A program made the position numbers and the translations under genes. Shown here piece after piece: positions 52,215 through 61,928 of a stretch of 64,000 nt of DNA. Each line of letters opens with the position of its first letter. Positions within the stretch are counted from its first letter, which is position 1. The stretch is from JAEZBP01 sp963832725 (GTDB lineage Bacteria; Myxococcota_A; Polyangia; Polyangiales; Sandaracinaceae): positions 124,001 to 188,000 of the forward strand of contig CAWHVG010000005.1 in the NCBI GenBank assembly GCA_963832725.1. The letters run 5' to 3'. The notes beneath the pieces are model-generated. The model did no database searches. It was given only the letters and a program-made list of their open reading frames with translations, and had not been told where the DNA came from.

Positions 52215-52610
52215 ATGTCGAAGACCGTCCTCGTGGTGGATGACGACGACGACGTGCGCGAGGCTCTCGAGATCCTCATTCAGCAATGGGGATTCGAGGT
52301 GGCCACGGCCGCCAGCGGGCGCGAGGCGTTGAAGGCCATCCGCGCGGAGGCCCCAGCGCTCGTGCTGCTGGATTTGACCATGCCGGACATGAACGGCTGG
52401 GCCGTGCGTGCCGAGATGCTCGCCGATCCGGACCTGGCGGCCATCCCGGTGGTGCTGCTCTCCGGGGTGTCGGACGCGTCGATTCATTCCCGCGCGCTAC
52501 AGACCCAAGACGTGCTCCAGAAGCCCGTCGCGCTCGACCGCCTGCGCGATCTCCTCGAGGCGCACCTCGGCCCGGACTCGCCGATCCATCACGTCCACCA
52601 CCATCACTGA
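52215..52610 (+). CDS. Single-domain response regulator with natural His tail
   Basis: 131 residues. ATG at 52215 with GGAGGTGA upstream, an excellent RBS. Receiver: VVDDDDDVREAL, phosphoacceptor in LLDLTMPDMNGW, switch Ser in VLLSGVSD, Lys in LQKPVAL. It ends SPIHHVHHHH, a run of six His among seven residues that could bind Ni, Zn or Cu. No partner kinase is adjacent. Confidence 0.92.
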   Translation: MSKTVLVVDDDDDVREALEILIQQWGFEVATAASGREALKAIRAEAPALVLLDLTMPDMNGWAVRAEMLADPDLAAIPVVLLSGVSDASIHSRALQTQDVLQKPVALDRLRDLLEAHLGPDSPIHHVHHHH

Positions 52611-52642
52611 GGTCGACGAGCCGCCTCGAACGAGCCGCCGCT

Positions 52643-52672
52643 CACGCTCGCGCCGACGATGACGCGAGCGTG
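52643..52672. terminator. 10-bp perfect hairpin between convergent genes
   Basis: CACGCTCGCG (52643-52652) pairs with CGCGAGCGTG (52663-52672) around a 10-nt loop, in the 72-bp gap between the response-regulator and propeller-lipoprotein stops. Likely bidirectional terminator. Confidence 0.75.
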
Positions 52673-52682
52673 GGCGTGGGCG

Positions 52683-53931
52683 TCACTGCACGAGGAGCAG
52701 GCTGACCACCGCGAAGGTCGTCGGGTCCTGATGGGCGAGCAGGATCCGCCCGCCGCCGCCGGCCGCGCGGGCGGCGGTGAAGGTCCCGTCGCTGACCAGC
52801 ACCCTCGGATCGGAGAGCGAGGGCGCACTGCCGTCGGTCTGGAGCGTGTACGAGGTCATGGGCATGCCGAAAGGCGTCGTGACCAGCCGCCCGGGCACCC
52901 CGGCGAAGCTGGACGGGACGGGGTTGCCGTCGGGGTCGAGCAGCTCGCTCCCTTCGCTCGATGCGTCGACGGTGGTGCCGCCCGAGATCGCGGCCTCGTA
53001 GGTGGCGGTGTCGACGGCGTAGACGTGGTCGGTGAACGACGCGTCCGCGCCGCCGGCGAACAAGAACGACGCGTCGACCAGGATGGAGCCGCCGTAGTCG
53101 CCGAGCCCGGAGACCAGGAAGCCGGCACCGGCCGGGTCGGTCGAGAGATTGGCGACGTAGAGGCCGGTCCCGGAGCTCACGCCGAGCAGCCCGCCCGCGT
53201 TGACGACGAAGCGGTTCGCGTCGAGCCACGCCGCGTCGAAGTTGCCGGGCGCGTCCAGCTCGGTGGTGCCACCGTCGGCGACGCTCACCTTCACCACGCT
53301 GCCCGGGTAGCCGTCGGCGGTGGTCGTGTACCCGAAGAGCGCGGTGGCGCCGCTCGGATCGAGCGCCACGTACCCGCTGGGGAAGCTCATCACCGAGCCG
53401 TCGCCGGTGTCGTGGGTGAGCGTGGCGACGGTGGTGGGCGCCGGCGTGGAGACGCTCGGATTGAGGGTCCAGCGCGAGAGGGTGAAGGTGGTCGACGTGC
53501 CCGTTCCGTCCGTGGTCAGGTCCCACACCTCGGCCGCGCTGGCGTCGACGCGGACCGTGAACGCCGCCGGGCCCGCGGCAGAAGTGCGCGACCGGCGTGA
53601 GCGCCGGATCGAGCGCCGTGTCGAACGCCGACAGATCGGCGCCGCAGGTCGCCACGCACACGCCGCGCAGGCACCCTTCCCCGTCGCCACAGCCGCCCGC
53701 GCAGCCTCCCCCGCCGCCGTCGGCGATCGTTCCTCCGTCCGGCACTGCACCGTCGGGCACCGCAGCGTCGGGCACCGCAGCGTCCGCAGCCGCATCCGTG
53801 ACGAGGCCTCCGTCCTCGCTCGTGCTCGCGTCCGCGCCGCCGTCGCTCATCGCGCCCGACCCATCGCACGCGGCGAGGATCCACAGCGTCGAAGCGAGCG
53901 CGGCGCCGCGCTTCATCTCGTTCCAGCTCAT
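52683..53931 (-). CDS. Beta-propeller lipoprotein under a cobalamin riboswitch (frameshifted)
   Basis: Start ATG 53931 (or 53916). Lipobox LWILAAC, an Asp/Gly/Ala-Val-Pro stalk and a small Cys cluster (GGCAGGCGDGEGCLRGVCVATC, 53 to about 107, split here by a few residues in reading). After a frame break near 53580 come repeated blade-like strands: YVALDPSGATALFGYTT, FDAAWLDANRFVVNAGGL, GSILVDASFLFAGGAD, VYAVDTATYEAAISGG. It is the only gene behind the B12 riboswitch, so it probably acts in cobalamin capture or storage at the outer membrane. BtuG of Bacteroides is likewise a B12-binding propeller lipoprotein. Confidence 0.8.
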
Positions 53932-54035
53932 CGTCTCGGCTCCCTCCGCCTCGCTCCCCGCGAGGCCAGTAGGAGGGCGGCGCCGAGCGCACGAGCGCGC
54001 CGGTTCGGAACCGCGTCCACGCCCCGTGGAAGCTC

Positions 54036-54195
54036 GGTCCGCCCTCGCGCGTGTGGCAGGTCTCCTGGCTCCCGGATCGTCCTCGCCTGGGCTGCCTTCC
54101 CGATCTTCGCGATCAGTGGCTGTTCACCCAGGGTCGTCCCCGGTCACAGTGGCGGGGGCCGCGCCGGCATCGCACCGGCTTCCCTCTTCGGACCC
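54036..54195 (-). promoter_or_regulatory. Cobalamin (B12) riboswitch
   Basis: Read on the minus strand: GGGAAGCCGGTGCGATGCCG, then GGCGCGGC and CCGCCACTGTGA, then the B12 box AGCCAGGAGACCTGCC (54055-54070). These match the conserved core of the cobalamin riboswitch in order. The outer stem closes with GGTCCG (54190-54195) and CGGACC (54036-54041). About 105 nt follow to the lipoprotein ATG, including GCCTCG/CGAGGC, a hairpin next to GGAGGG, which could gate the RBS. Confidence 0.95.
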
Positions 54196-54368
54196 TGCTC
54201 GCTCACGAGCGAGAGAGGGTCTTCGTCGTCGCTCTCGGCGACGACCGCACGCGCTCTTCGGTTGTCATGCCCCGCACCGGCGCGAGGCCGGCCCTCGATA
54301 CTCCGCGCCGCCGCACGGGTCAACGCGGCGGTTGAGTCGCCCGTCACGGCCGCGCATCATCTCTCGCG

Positions 54369-55631
54369 ATGCTGCGCTGGATCGCCGTCGCCTCGTTCTT
54401 CGTCGCGGGCTGCTCGCCGCCCTGCGAGGACACGCCTCTCTCGTCGCTCTCGACCGCACCCCGTTTCGTGGTCGAGGTCGATCGCAACGCCCTGGCCACG
54501 CCGGACGCGGGACCGGTCGCCTCGCTGCTCGCCGAGGGCGGCCTCCTCGACGGCGGGCTGCCCGAGAGCTCGGCCCCCACCACCGTGTACGCGGCGCTCG
54601 CTCTCTACGCGAGCGACGGGACGCTGCTGCACGATGACTGGGTCGACACCACCACGCGTTGGCCCGGCGCGCGCGACACCTTCGACGCGCACGATCTCGT
54701 GCCGTGGATCCAGCCGAGCGGGCGGCTGATGCTCTTCCTCCGCGACACGGCCTCGCTGGTCGCGTTCACGTACGCGAGCGGCGACGTCGCCTACGCCCCC
54801 TACGTGCCCGGGCTGGACACGGTCCACGTGACCGGCGTGCTGGAGCTGAGCGGTGATCGAGCGTTGGTGGCGGTCTCCGGTGGCAGCCTCTGGCTGATCG
54901 GCGTGAACGACGCGTCGATGCAGGGACAGATCGATCTCGGCACGCAGGTCGGCGCCGCGCGCGCGGGCCGCATGGTGCCGCTTCCGAACGACACCTCGGG
55001 CCGCGTGGTGGTCGGCCTCGGCGGCGTGGTCGGCTCGAGCGGCGGCGTGGCCGTCGTCGACGTGACGAACGCGACCGCGAGGCTGGTCACCGTCCCGGCG
55101 CTGCACGAGTGCCTCGAGGTCAGCGCGCTGGCCGACGGGAGCATCGCGGTGCTCTGTGCGGGGACCGGCGACGCGATGACCGACGCCGGGCTCGCGCTGC
55201 TCGAGGCCGACGCTTCGGCCCAGGTCCTGACGACGACGGCGACGCAGACCTCCGCCTCCATCTCGGCGACGTACCCGCCGACGGAAGGGCTGGTCGGCAT
55301 GGCCGAGGGGTGGGCGGCGGTGATTTCGCGGGGTGACGCGAGCGGACAGCGGGACGCGCTCTTGGCCGTCCATCTCGCCGACGGGACGACGCGGGTGCTG
55401 GAGGAGGAGTACTGGGACGTCAACTGGGGCGCGGCGCTCGGAGAGGGCGCCTTCGCACCGGAGATTGGCGATCAGGGCGAGCTCTGGTGGCCTTCGGTGC
55501 GGAACGGCATGCTCCGCTACCGGATCCAGGGCAGCGGCGCAGACGCCACGTTCGCGTCCCAGCCCGCCGTCGCGCTCCCGCCCTGCCTGGCCCGCATGCC
55601 GGTCCGCCGCGTCCGCGCGGCGGCACCCTGA
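54369..55631 (+). CDS. Divergent beta-propeller-like lipoprotein
   Basis: 420 residues. Lipobox ASFFVAGC, then blade-like repeats: SGRLMLFLRDTASLVAF, GDRALVAVSGGSLWLIGV, SGRVVVGLGGVVGSSGG, DGSIAVLCAGTGDAMTDAG, EGWAAVISRGDASGQRDA. No catalytic motif. Starts about 170 bp from the outer end of the B12 riboswitch on the other strand. It may be functionally linked with the riboswitch-controlled propeller. Intact. Confidence 0.7.
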   Translation: MLRWIAVASFFVAGCSPPCEDTPLSSLSTAPRFVVEVDRNALATPDAGPVASLLAEGGLLDGGLPESSAPTTVYAALALYASDGTLLHDDWVDTTTRWPGARDTFDAHDLVPWIQPSGRLMLFLRDTASLVAFTYASGDVAYAPYVPGLDTVHVTGVLELSGDRALVAVSGGSLWLIGVNDASMQGQIDLGTQVGAARAGRMVPLPNDTSGRVVVGLGGVVGSSGGVAVVDVTNATARLVTVPALHECLEVSALADGSIAVLCAGTGDAMTDAGLALLEADASAQVLTTTATQTSASISATYPPTEGLVGMAEGWAAVISRGDASGQRDALLAVHLADGTTRVLEEEYWDVNWGAALGEGAFAPEIGDQGELWWPSVRNGMLRYRIQGSGADATFASQPAVALPPCLARMPVRRVRAAAP

Positions 55632-55696
55632 AGCGCGCGAGCTCGGCCGGCTCGATTGCGGTTCCAGCGCGAGTTGCGACAGTCTCCGAGGTGACG

Positions 55697-56444
55697 ATGC
55701 GCATCTTCTTCCTCAGCGACTTCGGCACCTCGGACGTCTACGCGGGCGTGGTGGAGGCGGTCATCGCCGGCATCGCGCCGAGCGCGCGGGTCGTGCACCT
55801 GACCCACGGGATCCCGCCCCAGGATCTGCGCAACGCGAGCTGGCAGCTCTACGCGGCCGCGCCGCACCTGCCCGAGGGCTCGATCGTGCTGGCCGTGGTC
55901 GATCCGGGCGTGGGCTCGGCGCGGCGGGCGGTGATCGTCGAGACGGCGCGGGCGCGCTTCGTGGCGCCGGACAACGGGCTGCTCGAGGCCGTGTGGACGA
56001 TGGATTCCGCCGCGGCGGGCGTTCGCGCTGGAGAGCCCGCGCCATCGGCGCTCGCGGGTGTCGTCGACCTTCCACGGCCGCGACGTCTTCGGGCCCGCCG
56101 CCGCCCACCTGGCCGCGGGCGTGAACCCGGCCGAGCTCGGTCCCGAGGTGCCGCTCGACGCGTTGGTGCACACGGATCTGCGCCCCACCGACGCGCCGCG
56201 AGGCGAGGTGTGGACCTTCGACCGCTTCGGCAACGCGATCACCACGCTGCGCGCGACCGAGACGCCGAGCGAGGTCCGCGTCGCCGGCCGCGACCTCCCC
56301 TACGCCACCCACTACGCCGCGGTGGCGCGAGGCGAAGCGCTGGCGCTGGCCGGGTCGAGCGGGCTCGTCGAGATCAGCGTCCGCGACGGCTCGGCCAGGA
56401 GCACGCTGGGGCTCTCGGAGGGCGACGAGATCGAGCGCCGCTGA
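55697..56444 (+). CDS. SAM hydrolase (DUF62, adenosyl-chloride synthase-like fold; frameshifted)
   Basis: MRIFFLSDFGTSDVYAGVV, VVDPGVGSARRAV and APDNGLLEAVW are the N-terminal blocks. GATTC at 56004 breaks the frame; GACC restores DPPRRAFALESP and STFHGRDVFGPAAAHLA, then DRFGNAITTL and a C-terminal barrel (GSSGLVEISV). This family hydrolyses S-adenosylmethionine to adenosine and methionine. ATG at 55697. Confidence 0.88.
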
Positions 56445-56447
56445 AGC

Positions 56448-57447
56448 TCAGGTCCACACCCGCGCGAGCGCGAAGCCGACCACCGCGCCATCGTTCGGAT
56501 CGACGCCGCCGATCAGATGGATCGCGAGCACCGCTTCTTCCGGCGCGGAATGAACCGCGACGATCGCGGGCCGCTCCATGTGGCGTCGCAACGCCGCGAG
56601 GATGGACGTTCCCGAGAGCGTCGCGCGCCACACCGGGCGTGCGTGGGGCGTGCCCGGATCGAGCCAAGCGCCGTTCGAGCCGTCCACGTCGCTGGCGATC
56701 GCGTCGAGCTCGAGGTCCTCGATCCAGCCGCGCGTGGGATCGTCCTCCACCAGTCGGCCTTCGAATCGGAGGTTCCATGCCGCCGTCTTCGAGCCAGACC
56801 TCGGCGTGCTCGCGGATCCGCGCCGTCAACGTGGCGTCCTCGCGCGCGTGGTCGAGCAGCGCCGCGCGCACGTCGGCCGCGTCGCCCAGCGGCCGGCGAA
56901 ACGTGTGCACGAGCCCGGGCCCACTCTCGTTGCCGCTCAAGCTCAGGTCGAGCCCGCGCGCCGAGAGCGCGTCCAACCAGGCGGAGAGACTGGTCGGCTC
57001 GGGCACCTCGTCGAAGTCGAGGATCAGCGCGGCCGCCTCGGCAGCGGGCGCGCGCTTGCCGAAGACGCGCGAGAGCAGCCCGGGCTCAGGCGCCGGCGGA
57101 AGGTCGGTCAGCTGCGCGAGCAAGGCCTCGCGATCCTGCGGCGCGCGCTCCGGAGAGCGAGCCGCGCCGGCGAGGGCCACGAAGCGGCCGGGGCGCACCT
57201 CGAGCTTGGCCCACGGGAGATCGCCGGTCGGCGCCCCGGCCAGACCGCGCTCGACCGCCACCGGCACGCCGTCGGCGAGCACGCGATCGCCGGCCACCCA
57301 GAGCTCGCCGTCGTGCCAGCGCGCGGCCACGATCGAGCGCGCACCGTCCACGTACCAGCCCTCGCCAGTCGTCTTGTCCGCGAAGGGCCAGCCGCGCCGC
57401 GCTCCCGGCGGCCCGATCACCCGATAGCTCTCCCCTGCGCGCAGCAT
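56448..57447 (-). CDS. Hypothetical protein (frameshifted)
   Basis: About 330 residues from the ATG at 57447, ending 3 bp from the SAM hydrolase stop. It opens with beta-rich sequence (GESYRVIGPPGARRGW, GELWVAGDRVLADGVPV), then acidic helices (ALILDFDEVPEPTSLSAWLD) and, after a break near 56770, a C-terminal part with WIEDLELDAIASDVDGS and IVAVHSAPEEAVLAIHL. Family not recognised. prfC lies immediately downstream of its start. Confidence 0.6.
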
Positions 57448-57465
57448 CGGAATCGCCGGCGCGGT

Positions 57466-59055
57466 CTACGCGGCGCTGCCCATGGTGATCGGCGCCGTCT
57501 CGCGGAACGTCCAGTCGGGGTTGTCCCGCTGCAGCCGGTCGAGCTCCCACTGGTCGCGCAGCAGCGCCACCGGGCGGCCGTCGATGTCGGCGACGGCGAG
57601 CGGCACCCGCTTGTCGCTCAGCGCCTTGGGCGACTCGGCCTCGATGACCCAGCGGGCGAACCCGTATCCGAGCCGATCGAGCGCGACCATCGCGCCGTAC
57701 TCGTGCTCGAGCCGGTAGGCGAGCACCTCGAACTGGAGCTGGCCGACGACGCCGAGGATCGGGTCTTTCTCGCGCCCGGGCTCGAAGAAGAGCTGCACGG
57801 TGCCCTCCTCGGCCAGCTCGGTCAGGCCCTTCTGCATCTGCTTGCGCTTCATCGGGTCGGTGAGCCGGATGCGCGCGAAGTGCTCGGGGCTGAAGCGCGG
57901 CACCGAGTCGAAGGTCAAGGGCGCCTCGCTCGCGAGGGTGTCGCCGATCCGATAGAGGCCGGGATCGTGCAGGCCGACCACGTCGCCGGCCCAGGCCTCG
58001 TGCACGGTCTGGCGCTCGTCGGCGAAGAGCTGCTCGGCCCGCGCCAGCCGGATCTTCTTGCCCAGCCGGTAGTGGAAGACCCGCATCCCGCTCTCGAACT
58101 TGCCGCTGACGATGCGCATGAACGCGATCCGGTCGCGGTGGGACGGGTCCATGTTCGCCTGCACCTTGAAGACGAACGCGGTGAACGCGGGATAGCCGGG
58201 CTCGACCACGCCGGCGCTGGTCTCGCGCGGGCCGGGCCACGGGCAGATGTCCGCGAAGTCCTCCAGGAAAGGCTCGACGCCGAAGTTCGTGAGCGCGCTG
58301 CCGAAGAAGACGGGGGAGATCTCGCCGGCCAAGAAGCGCTCGCGATCCCACTCGTCGCCCGCCCCTTCGAGCAGCTCGATGGCGCCGCGCAGCTCGCCGG
58401 CCTCTTCGTCGCCGAGGATGCGGTCGAGCTCGGGATCGTCGATGCCACCGACCTTCTGCGGCACCTTGTTGGCGTTCTTCGCCGTGCGCTCGAAGTGCAG
58501 GACCCGCTTGCCCTGCCGGTCGTAGACGCCCTGGAAGAGGTCGCCGCTGCCCACCGGCCAGGTGATCGGAACGGTGGCGAGCCCGAGCACCTCTTCGACC
58601 TCGCTCATCAGCTCGAAGGGGTCGCGTGCGGGCCGATCCAGCTTGTTCACGAACGTGACGATCGGCGTCCCGCGCATGCGGCAGACGTGGAAGAGCTTCT
58701 TGGTCTGCGCCTCCACGCCCTTGGCCGCGTCGATCAGCATGATCGCGCAGTCGGCCGCGGTCAGCGTCCGGTAGGTGTCCTCGCTGAAGTCCTGGTGGCC
58801 CGGCGTGTCGAGCAGGTTGTAGCGGATGCCGCCGAGCTCGAACTGCAAGACCGAGCTGGTCACGCTGATGCCGCGCTTGCGCTCCAGCTCCATCCAGTCG
58901 CTGGTCGCCGACTTCTGCGCCCGCCGCGCTTTCACGGCGCCGGCCGAGTGGATCGCGCCTCCGTAGAGGAGGAGCTTCTCGGTCAGGGTGGTCTTGCCCG
59001 CGTCGGGGTGCGAGATGATCGCGAAGGTCCGACGTCGCTGGTACTCGTTCTTCAT
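57466..59055 (-). CDS. prfC: Peptide chain release factor 3
   Basis: 529 residues, intact, normal length. G1 SHPDAGKTTL, switch II DTPGHQDFSEDTYRTL, G4 NKLDRPARDPFEL, then LSSV-like RGISVTSSV. The C-terminal domains include GVVGQLQFEVLAYRLEHEYG. A translational GTPase that recycles RF1/RF2 after termination. The start MKNEYQRRRTFAIISHPD is the family standard. Confidence 0.97.
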   Translation of the reverse strand: MKNEYQRRRTFAIISHPDAGKTTLTEKLLLYGGAIHSAGAVKARRAQKSATSDWMELERKRGISVTSSVLQFELGGIRYNLLDTPGHQDFSEDTYRTLTAADCAIMLIDAAKGVEAQTKKLFHVCRMRGTPIVTFVNKLDRPARDPFELMSEVEEVLGLATVPITWPVGSGDLFQGVYDRQGKRVLHFERTAKNANKVPQKVGGIDDPELDRILGDEEAGELRGAIELLEGAGDEWDRERFLAGEISPVFFGSALTNFGVEPFLEDFADICPWPGPRETSAGVVEPGYPAFTAFVFKVQANMDPSHRDRIAFMRIVSGKFESGMRVFHYRLGKKIRLARAEQLFADERQTVHEAWAGDVVGLHDPGLYRIGDTLASEAPLTFDSVPRFSPEHFARIRLTDPMKRKQMQKGLTELAEEGTVQLFFEPGREKDPILGVVGQLQFEVLAYRLEHEYGAMVALDRLGYGFARWVIEAESPKALSDKRVPLAVADIDGRPVALLRDQWELDRLQRDNPDWTFRETAPITMGSAA

Positions 59056-59113
59056 GGGACGGCCGTGCTGCGAGAGCGGGGATGTGGCATCCCTGAGGAC
59101 CGAGAGCAACCCC

Positions 59114-59611
59114 GTGCGCTTCGCGACAGATCCTGCGCCCGCGTGGATCCGGCTGACGGACGAGGAACGGACACGCGTGACCGAGGCGCTCGTCCGCTGT
59201 GGCGTGGGGCCTCGCGCGCTCTGCGCCGAGGCGGCCTCGGACGCGAGGATCGTCCCGCGCGCGCCAACGCTGAGCGAGGTCCGCGGCGCGCGCTCGTTGA
59301 TCGCGCACGTCGCGCTGGCCGGGCGGGCGGACGGCATCGCGCTGGGCCGGCGGGTGTTCGTCCGCCGCCACCTCGTCGTCGACGGCCGCGTTTCGCTGGC
59401 GCTCGCCGCCCACGAGGTCACCCACGTCGCGCAGTACCGCCGCGATGGCGTCGTGCCCTTCCTCCTCCGCTACGCCGCCGCGTATCTGGCCGGCCGCGCC
59501 CGCGGGCTCGACGACCACCGCGCGTACCTGGCCATCCCCTACGAGGTGGAGGCGCGAGCCGTCGCCGCGAGCCTCGAGCCGGGCGGAGCCCAGGTCCGCG
59601 TCCTCCGCTGA
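59114..59611 (+). CDS. DUF4157-like putative metallopeptidase
   Basis: About 165 residues from a GTG (59114; 59084 possible). Zinc motif HEVTH in LALAAHEVTHVAQYRRDG, followed by YEVEARAVA, matching the HExxH...E pattern of DUF4157 proteins, which often accompany eCIS or toxin loci. No toxin partner is seen here. No signal peptide. Divergent from prfC by 58 bp. Confidence 0.75.
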   Translation: MRFATDPAPAWIRLTDEERTRVTEALVRCGVGPRALCAEAASDARIVPRAPTLSEVRGARSLIAHVALAGRADGIALGRRVFVRRHLVVDGRVSLALAAHEVTHVAQYRRDGVVPFLLRYAAAYLAGRARGLDDHRAYLAIPYEVEARAVAASLEPGGAQVRVLR

Positions 59612-59723
59612 CTCGGCGCCAAGCGATCGCGCCCCGGATCGACGAACGGCCCGCGAGCCTACGCACGAGCGGCCCGAGCGCCCGGCCGGTGGCGCGAGAT
59701 CGTGGGACGCCAGGCGGGCGCGC

Positions 59724-60686
59724 TCAGACGCGGAGCTGCTCGAGGACGGGCGGCTCGGCGACCTTGCGCGTGAAGTCGAGCAGGTACTTCGCCAGCGAGT
59801 CCGGGTGGCTCATGTGCGGCACGTGGCCGTACTCGCGCAGGCGGAGGATCTCCGCGTGGCTCGGCAGGTGCGCCTCGAAGAAGCGCCGGTCCGCGGGCCG
59901 CAGGATGCGGTCGGCCTCACCCCAGAGCACCGTCACCGGCATCGTGAGCCGCTCGAGCTCCTGGGGCTGCAAGAGATCCTCGGGCCGCACGCTGCGCAAG
60001 AGCTCTTCGATGCCCTCCCGCCCGAACTGCTGGCGGACGCCCCAGGCCATCAGGTGACGCCACGCGGGCGGGCGGTGGAAGAGGCGGTCGACGAACTCGA
60101 GCGCCTTGTCGTGGCAGTCGAGCATGAACGCCTCGACGAAGCGGTCGAGCTCCTCCTGCCCCATCGGCGCCCCACCCGGCGCGGCCAGGAAGAGGCCGAG
60201 CGCGCGGTCCGGGTTCTCCGCCGCCCAGCGCACCGCCGCGGCGGCGCCCAGCGAGTTGCCGAAGACGACCACCGGTTCGGTCACGAGCTGGTCGAGGGCC
60301 TCGCGGAAGCCGGCGGCGAGGGTGTCCTGGTCCAGCCCCTCCGGCGGCAGCTCGCTGTACCCGTGCCCCGGCATGTCGGGCGCGATGACCCGCGACACGT
60401 GCGGTCGGACCCGCCGCATCAAGTTCTCGTAGTACTGCCCCGCCGCCGAAAGCCCGTGCAGCACCAGGATGGGCGGCAGCTTGCCGGAGCCGGGCGCTTC
60501 GAGCGCGTGGCAGGCTCCGACGGAGGTCGGCACGCGCCGGCTCACGTACCCGCGCAGGTAGAGGCTCTGGAGCAGGAAGCGATCTGCGATGCGGGGGAGG
60601 TGTTGCAGCACGGGTGTAGCCTTGATGTGCGATCCTACCTCGCCATCCTCGGCTTCACCAACCTCCCGCTTGCCGCCGAGGACCAC
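59724..60686 (-). CDS. Alpha/beta hydrolase
   Basis: About 320 residues from the GTG at 60686 (the frame stays open to 60785). LHGLSAAGQYYENLMRR (oxyanion), PDMPGHGYSE, nucleophile elbow FGNSLGAAAAVRWA, acid in VLWGEADRIL and His in YGHVPHMSHP. Typical serine hydrolase of the lipase/haloperoxidase group, no signal peptide seen. Neighbour of an acyltransferase, so lipid metabolism is plausible. Confidence 0.82.
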   Translation of the reverse strand: MVLGGKREVGEAEDGEVGSHIKATPVLQHLPRIADRFLLQSLYLRGYVSRRVPTSVGACHALEAPGSGKLPPILVLHGLSAAGQYYENLMRRVRPHVSRVIAPDMPGHGYSELPPEGLDQDTLAAGFREALDQLVTEPVVVFGNSLGAAAAVRWAAENPDRALGLFLAAPGGAPMGQEELDRFVEAFMLDCHDKALEFVDRLFHRPPAWRHLMAWGVRQQFGREGIEELLRSVRPEDLLQPQELERLTMPVTVLWGEADRILRPADRRFFEAHLPSHAEILRLREYGHVPHMSHPDSLAKYLLDFTRKVAEPPVLEQLRV

Positions 60687-60945
60687 CGGGAAACGCCACC
60701 GCGCCGCTGTCGTCACGACGGAGACATGATGCACGGGACTCTTCCTGACCAGGGGGCCCCTTGCAGTGACGCAGCCGCGCCACATATGGGAACAAGCGGC
60801 GCGTTTGGGCGGTCGTGTCGGCGGCCCTATGATCTGGATCGGAGCTCCTCTCCGGACGAGGTGCGAGGGGCATCGTCCTCTACTTCGTTCGGAGCGCGCC
60901 AGGAACGTCTCCTCGAGGCTCGCGGCCGAGGCGCGCGACCGGGAT

Positions 60946-60967
60946 CGAACTTCGGGACGACGGTACT
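60946..60967 (-). repeat. Half-element of the dispersed repeat, copy D
   Basis: The inverse strand reads GTACCGTCGTCCCGAAGTTC plus GA, identical over 22 bp to copy B (41748-41769). Only one arm of the palindrome is present. It lies just before the acyltransferase start in a 288-bp region without another gene. Confidence 0.75.
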
Positions 60968-60974
60968 AGAGTCG

Positions 60975-61928
60975 ATGCTGGGACGAGCGGCGGTGGACGA
61001 ACGAATGGCAGAGGAGCCGGCGCCACGCGCGCCACAAAAGGACGCTCCGGCGCCGGGCACGAAGCGGCACGAGGAGAAGTCCTCCGTGCTCCGCTGGCTG
61101 CACCCCGAGGGCGTGGCCTGGGGCGTCGACCCGTCCGAGCTGGACCCAGCGGCGGTCGAGCACGCGCGGCGCTGGATGGGCATGCTCTTCGGCGAGCGCC
61201 GCTACTTCCGGATCGACGTGCGCGGCTGGGAGCACGTCCCGGCGTCGCCGGCCATGATCGTCTCGAACCACTCGGGCGGGACGCTCATCCCCGACGTCTG
61301 GGGCCTCTGCTACGCGTGGTACACGCACTTCGGCACCGAGCGGCCCATCCACCCTGCCGCCCACGAGATGGTGCTGGGCAACCGCTTCACCGGCGCGTTC
61401 TTCGCCCGCCGCGGGGTGGTCCGGGCCGACCGGCGCATCGCCCGGCGTGTCTTGACCCGCTGGCGCGAGGACCTCCTGGTGATGCCCGGCGGCGACCTCG
61501 ACACCTGGCGCCCCTTCACCAAGCGCTACCAGGTCGAGTTCGCGGGGCGGACCGGCTACGCGCGGCTGGCGCTCTCCTCGGGCGTGCCCATCGTGCCCGT
61601 GGCCAACGTCGGCGCGCACCACACGCTGATCGTGCTCACCGACGGCCGGCGGCTGGCGGAGTTGCTCCGGCTCCCGGAGTTGGCGCGCGCCTACATCTGG
61701 CCGGTGCACCTCTCGATGCCGTGGGGGCTGGCCGTCGGGCCCTGGCCGCACCTGCCGCCGCCCGTGAAGCTCCAGTACCGCTTCGCGCCGGCGATCCATC
61801 CGGAAGAGGTGGGAGTCGAGCCGGGCCAGGAGCCGAGCGACGAGCAGGTGGCGGAGCTGGACCGGCGGGTGCGCGCGTCCATGCAGGCCCAGCTCGACCG
61901 GCTTCGGGAAGAGCGCCGTCAGGGCTGA
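60975..61928 (+). CDS. Lysophospholipid acyltransferase-like protein
   Basis: 317 residues (ATG 60975; 61005 possible). SNHSGGTLIPDVWGL contains the acyltransferase NH motif, FFARRGVVRADRR follows the substrate block, and LVMPGGDLDTWRPFTKR and GVPIVPVANVGAHHT are the later PlsC-family blocks. Likely transfers an acyl chain to a glycerolipid at the inner membrane. Intact. Confidence 0.88.
   Translation: MLGRAAVDERMAEEPAPRAPQKDAPAPGTKRHEEKSSVLRWLHPEGVAWGVDPSELDPAAVEHARRWMGMLFGERRYFRIDVRGWEHVPASPAMIVSNHSGGTLIPDVWGLCYAWYTHFGTERPIHPAAHEMVLGNRFTGAFFARRGVVRADRRIARRVLTRWREDLLVMPGGDLDTWRPFTKRYQVEFAGRTGYARLALSSGVPIVPVANVGAHHTLIVLTDGRRLAELLRLPELARAYIWPVHLSMPWGLAVGPWPHLPPPVKLQYRFAPAIHPEEVGVEPGQEPSDEQVAELDRRVRASMQAQLDRLREERRQG

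Noticed and set aside
54036..54195. Plus-strand open frame over the riboswitch (MWQVSWLPDRPRL onward)
   Set aside because: It is the antisense of the conserved B12 RNA core and matches no protein.
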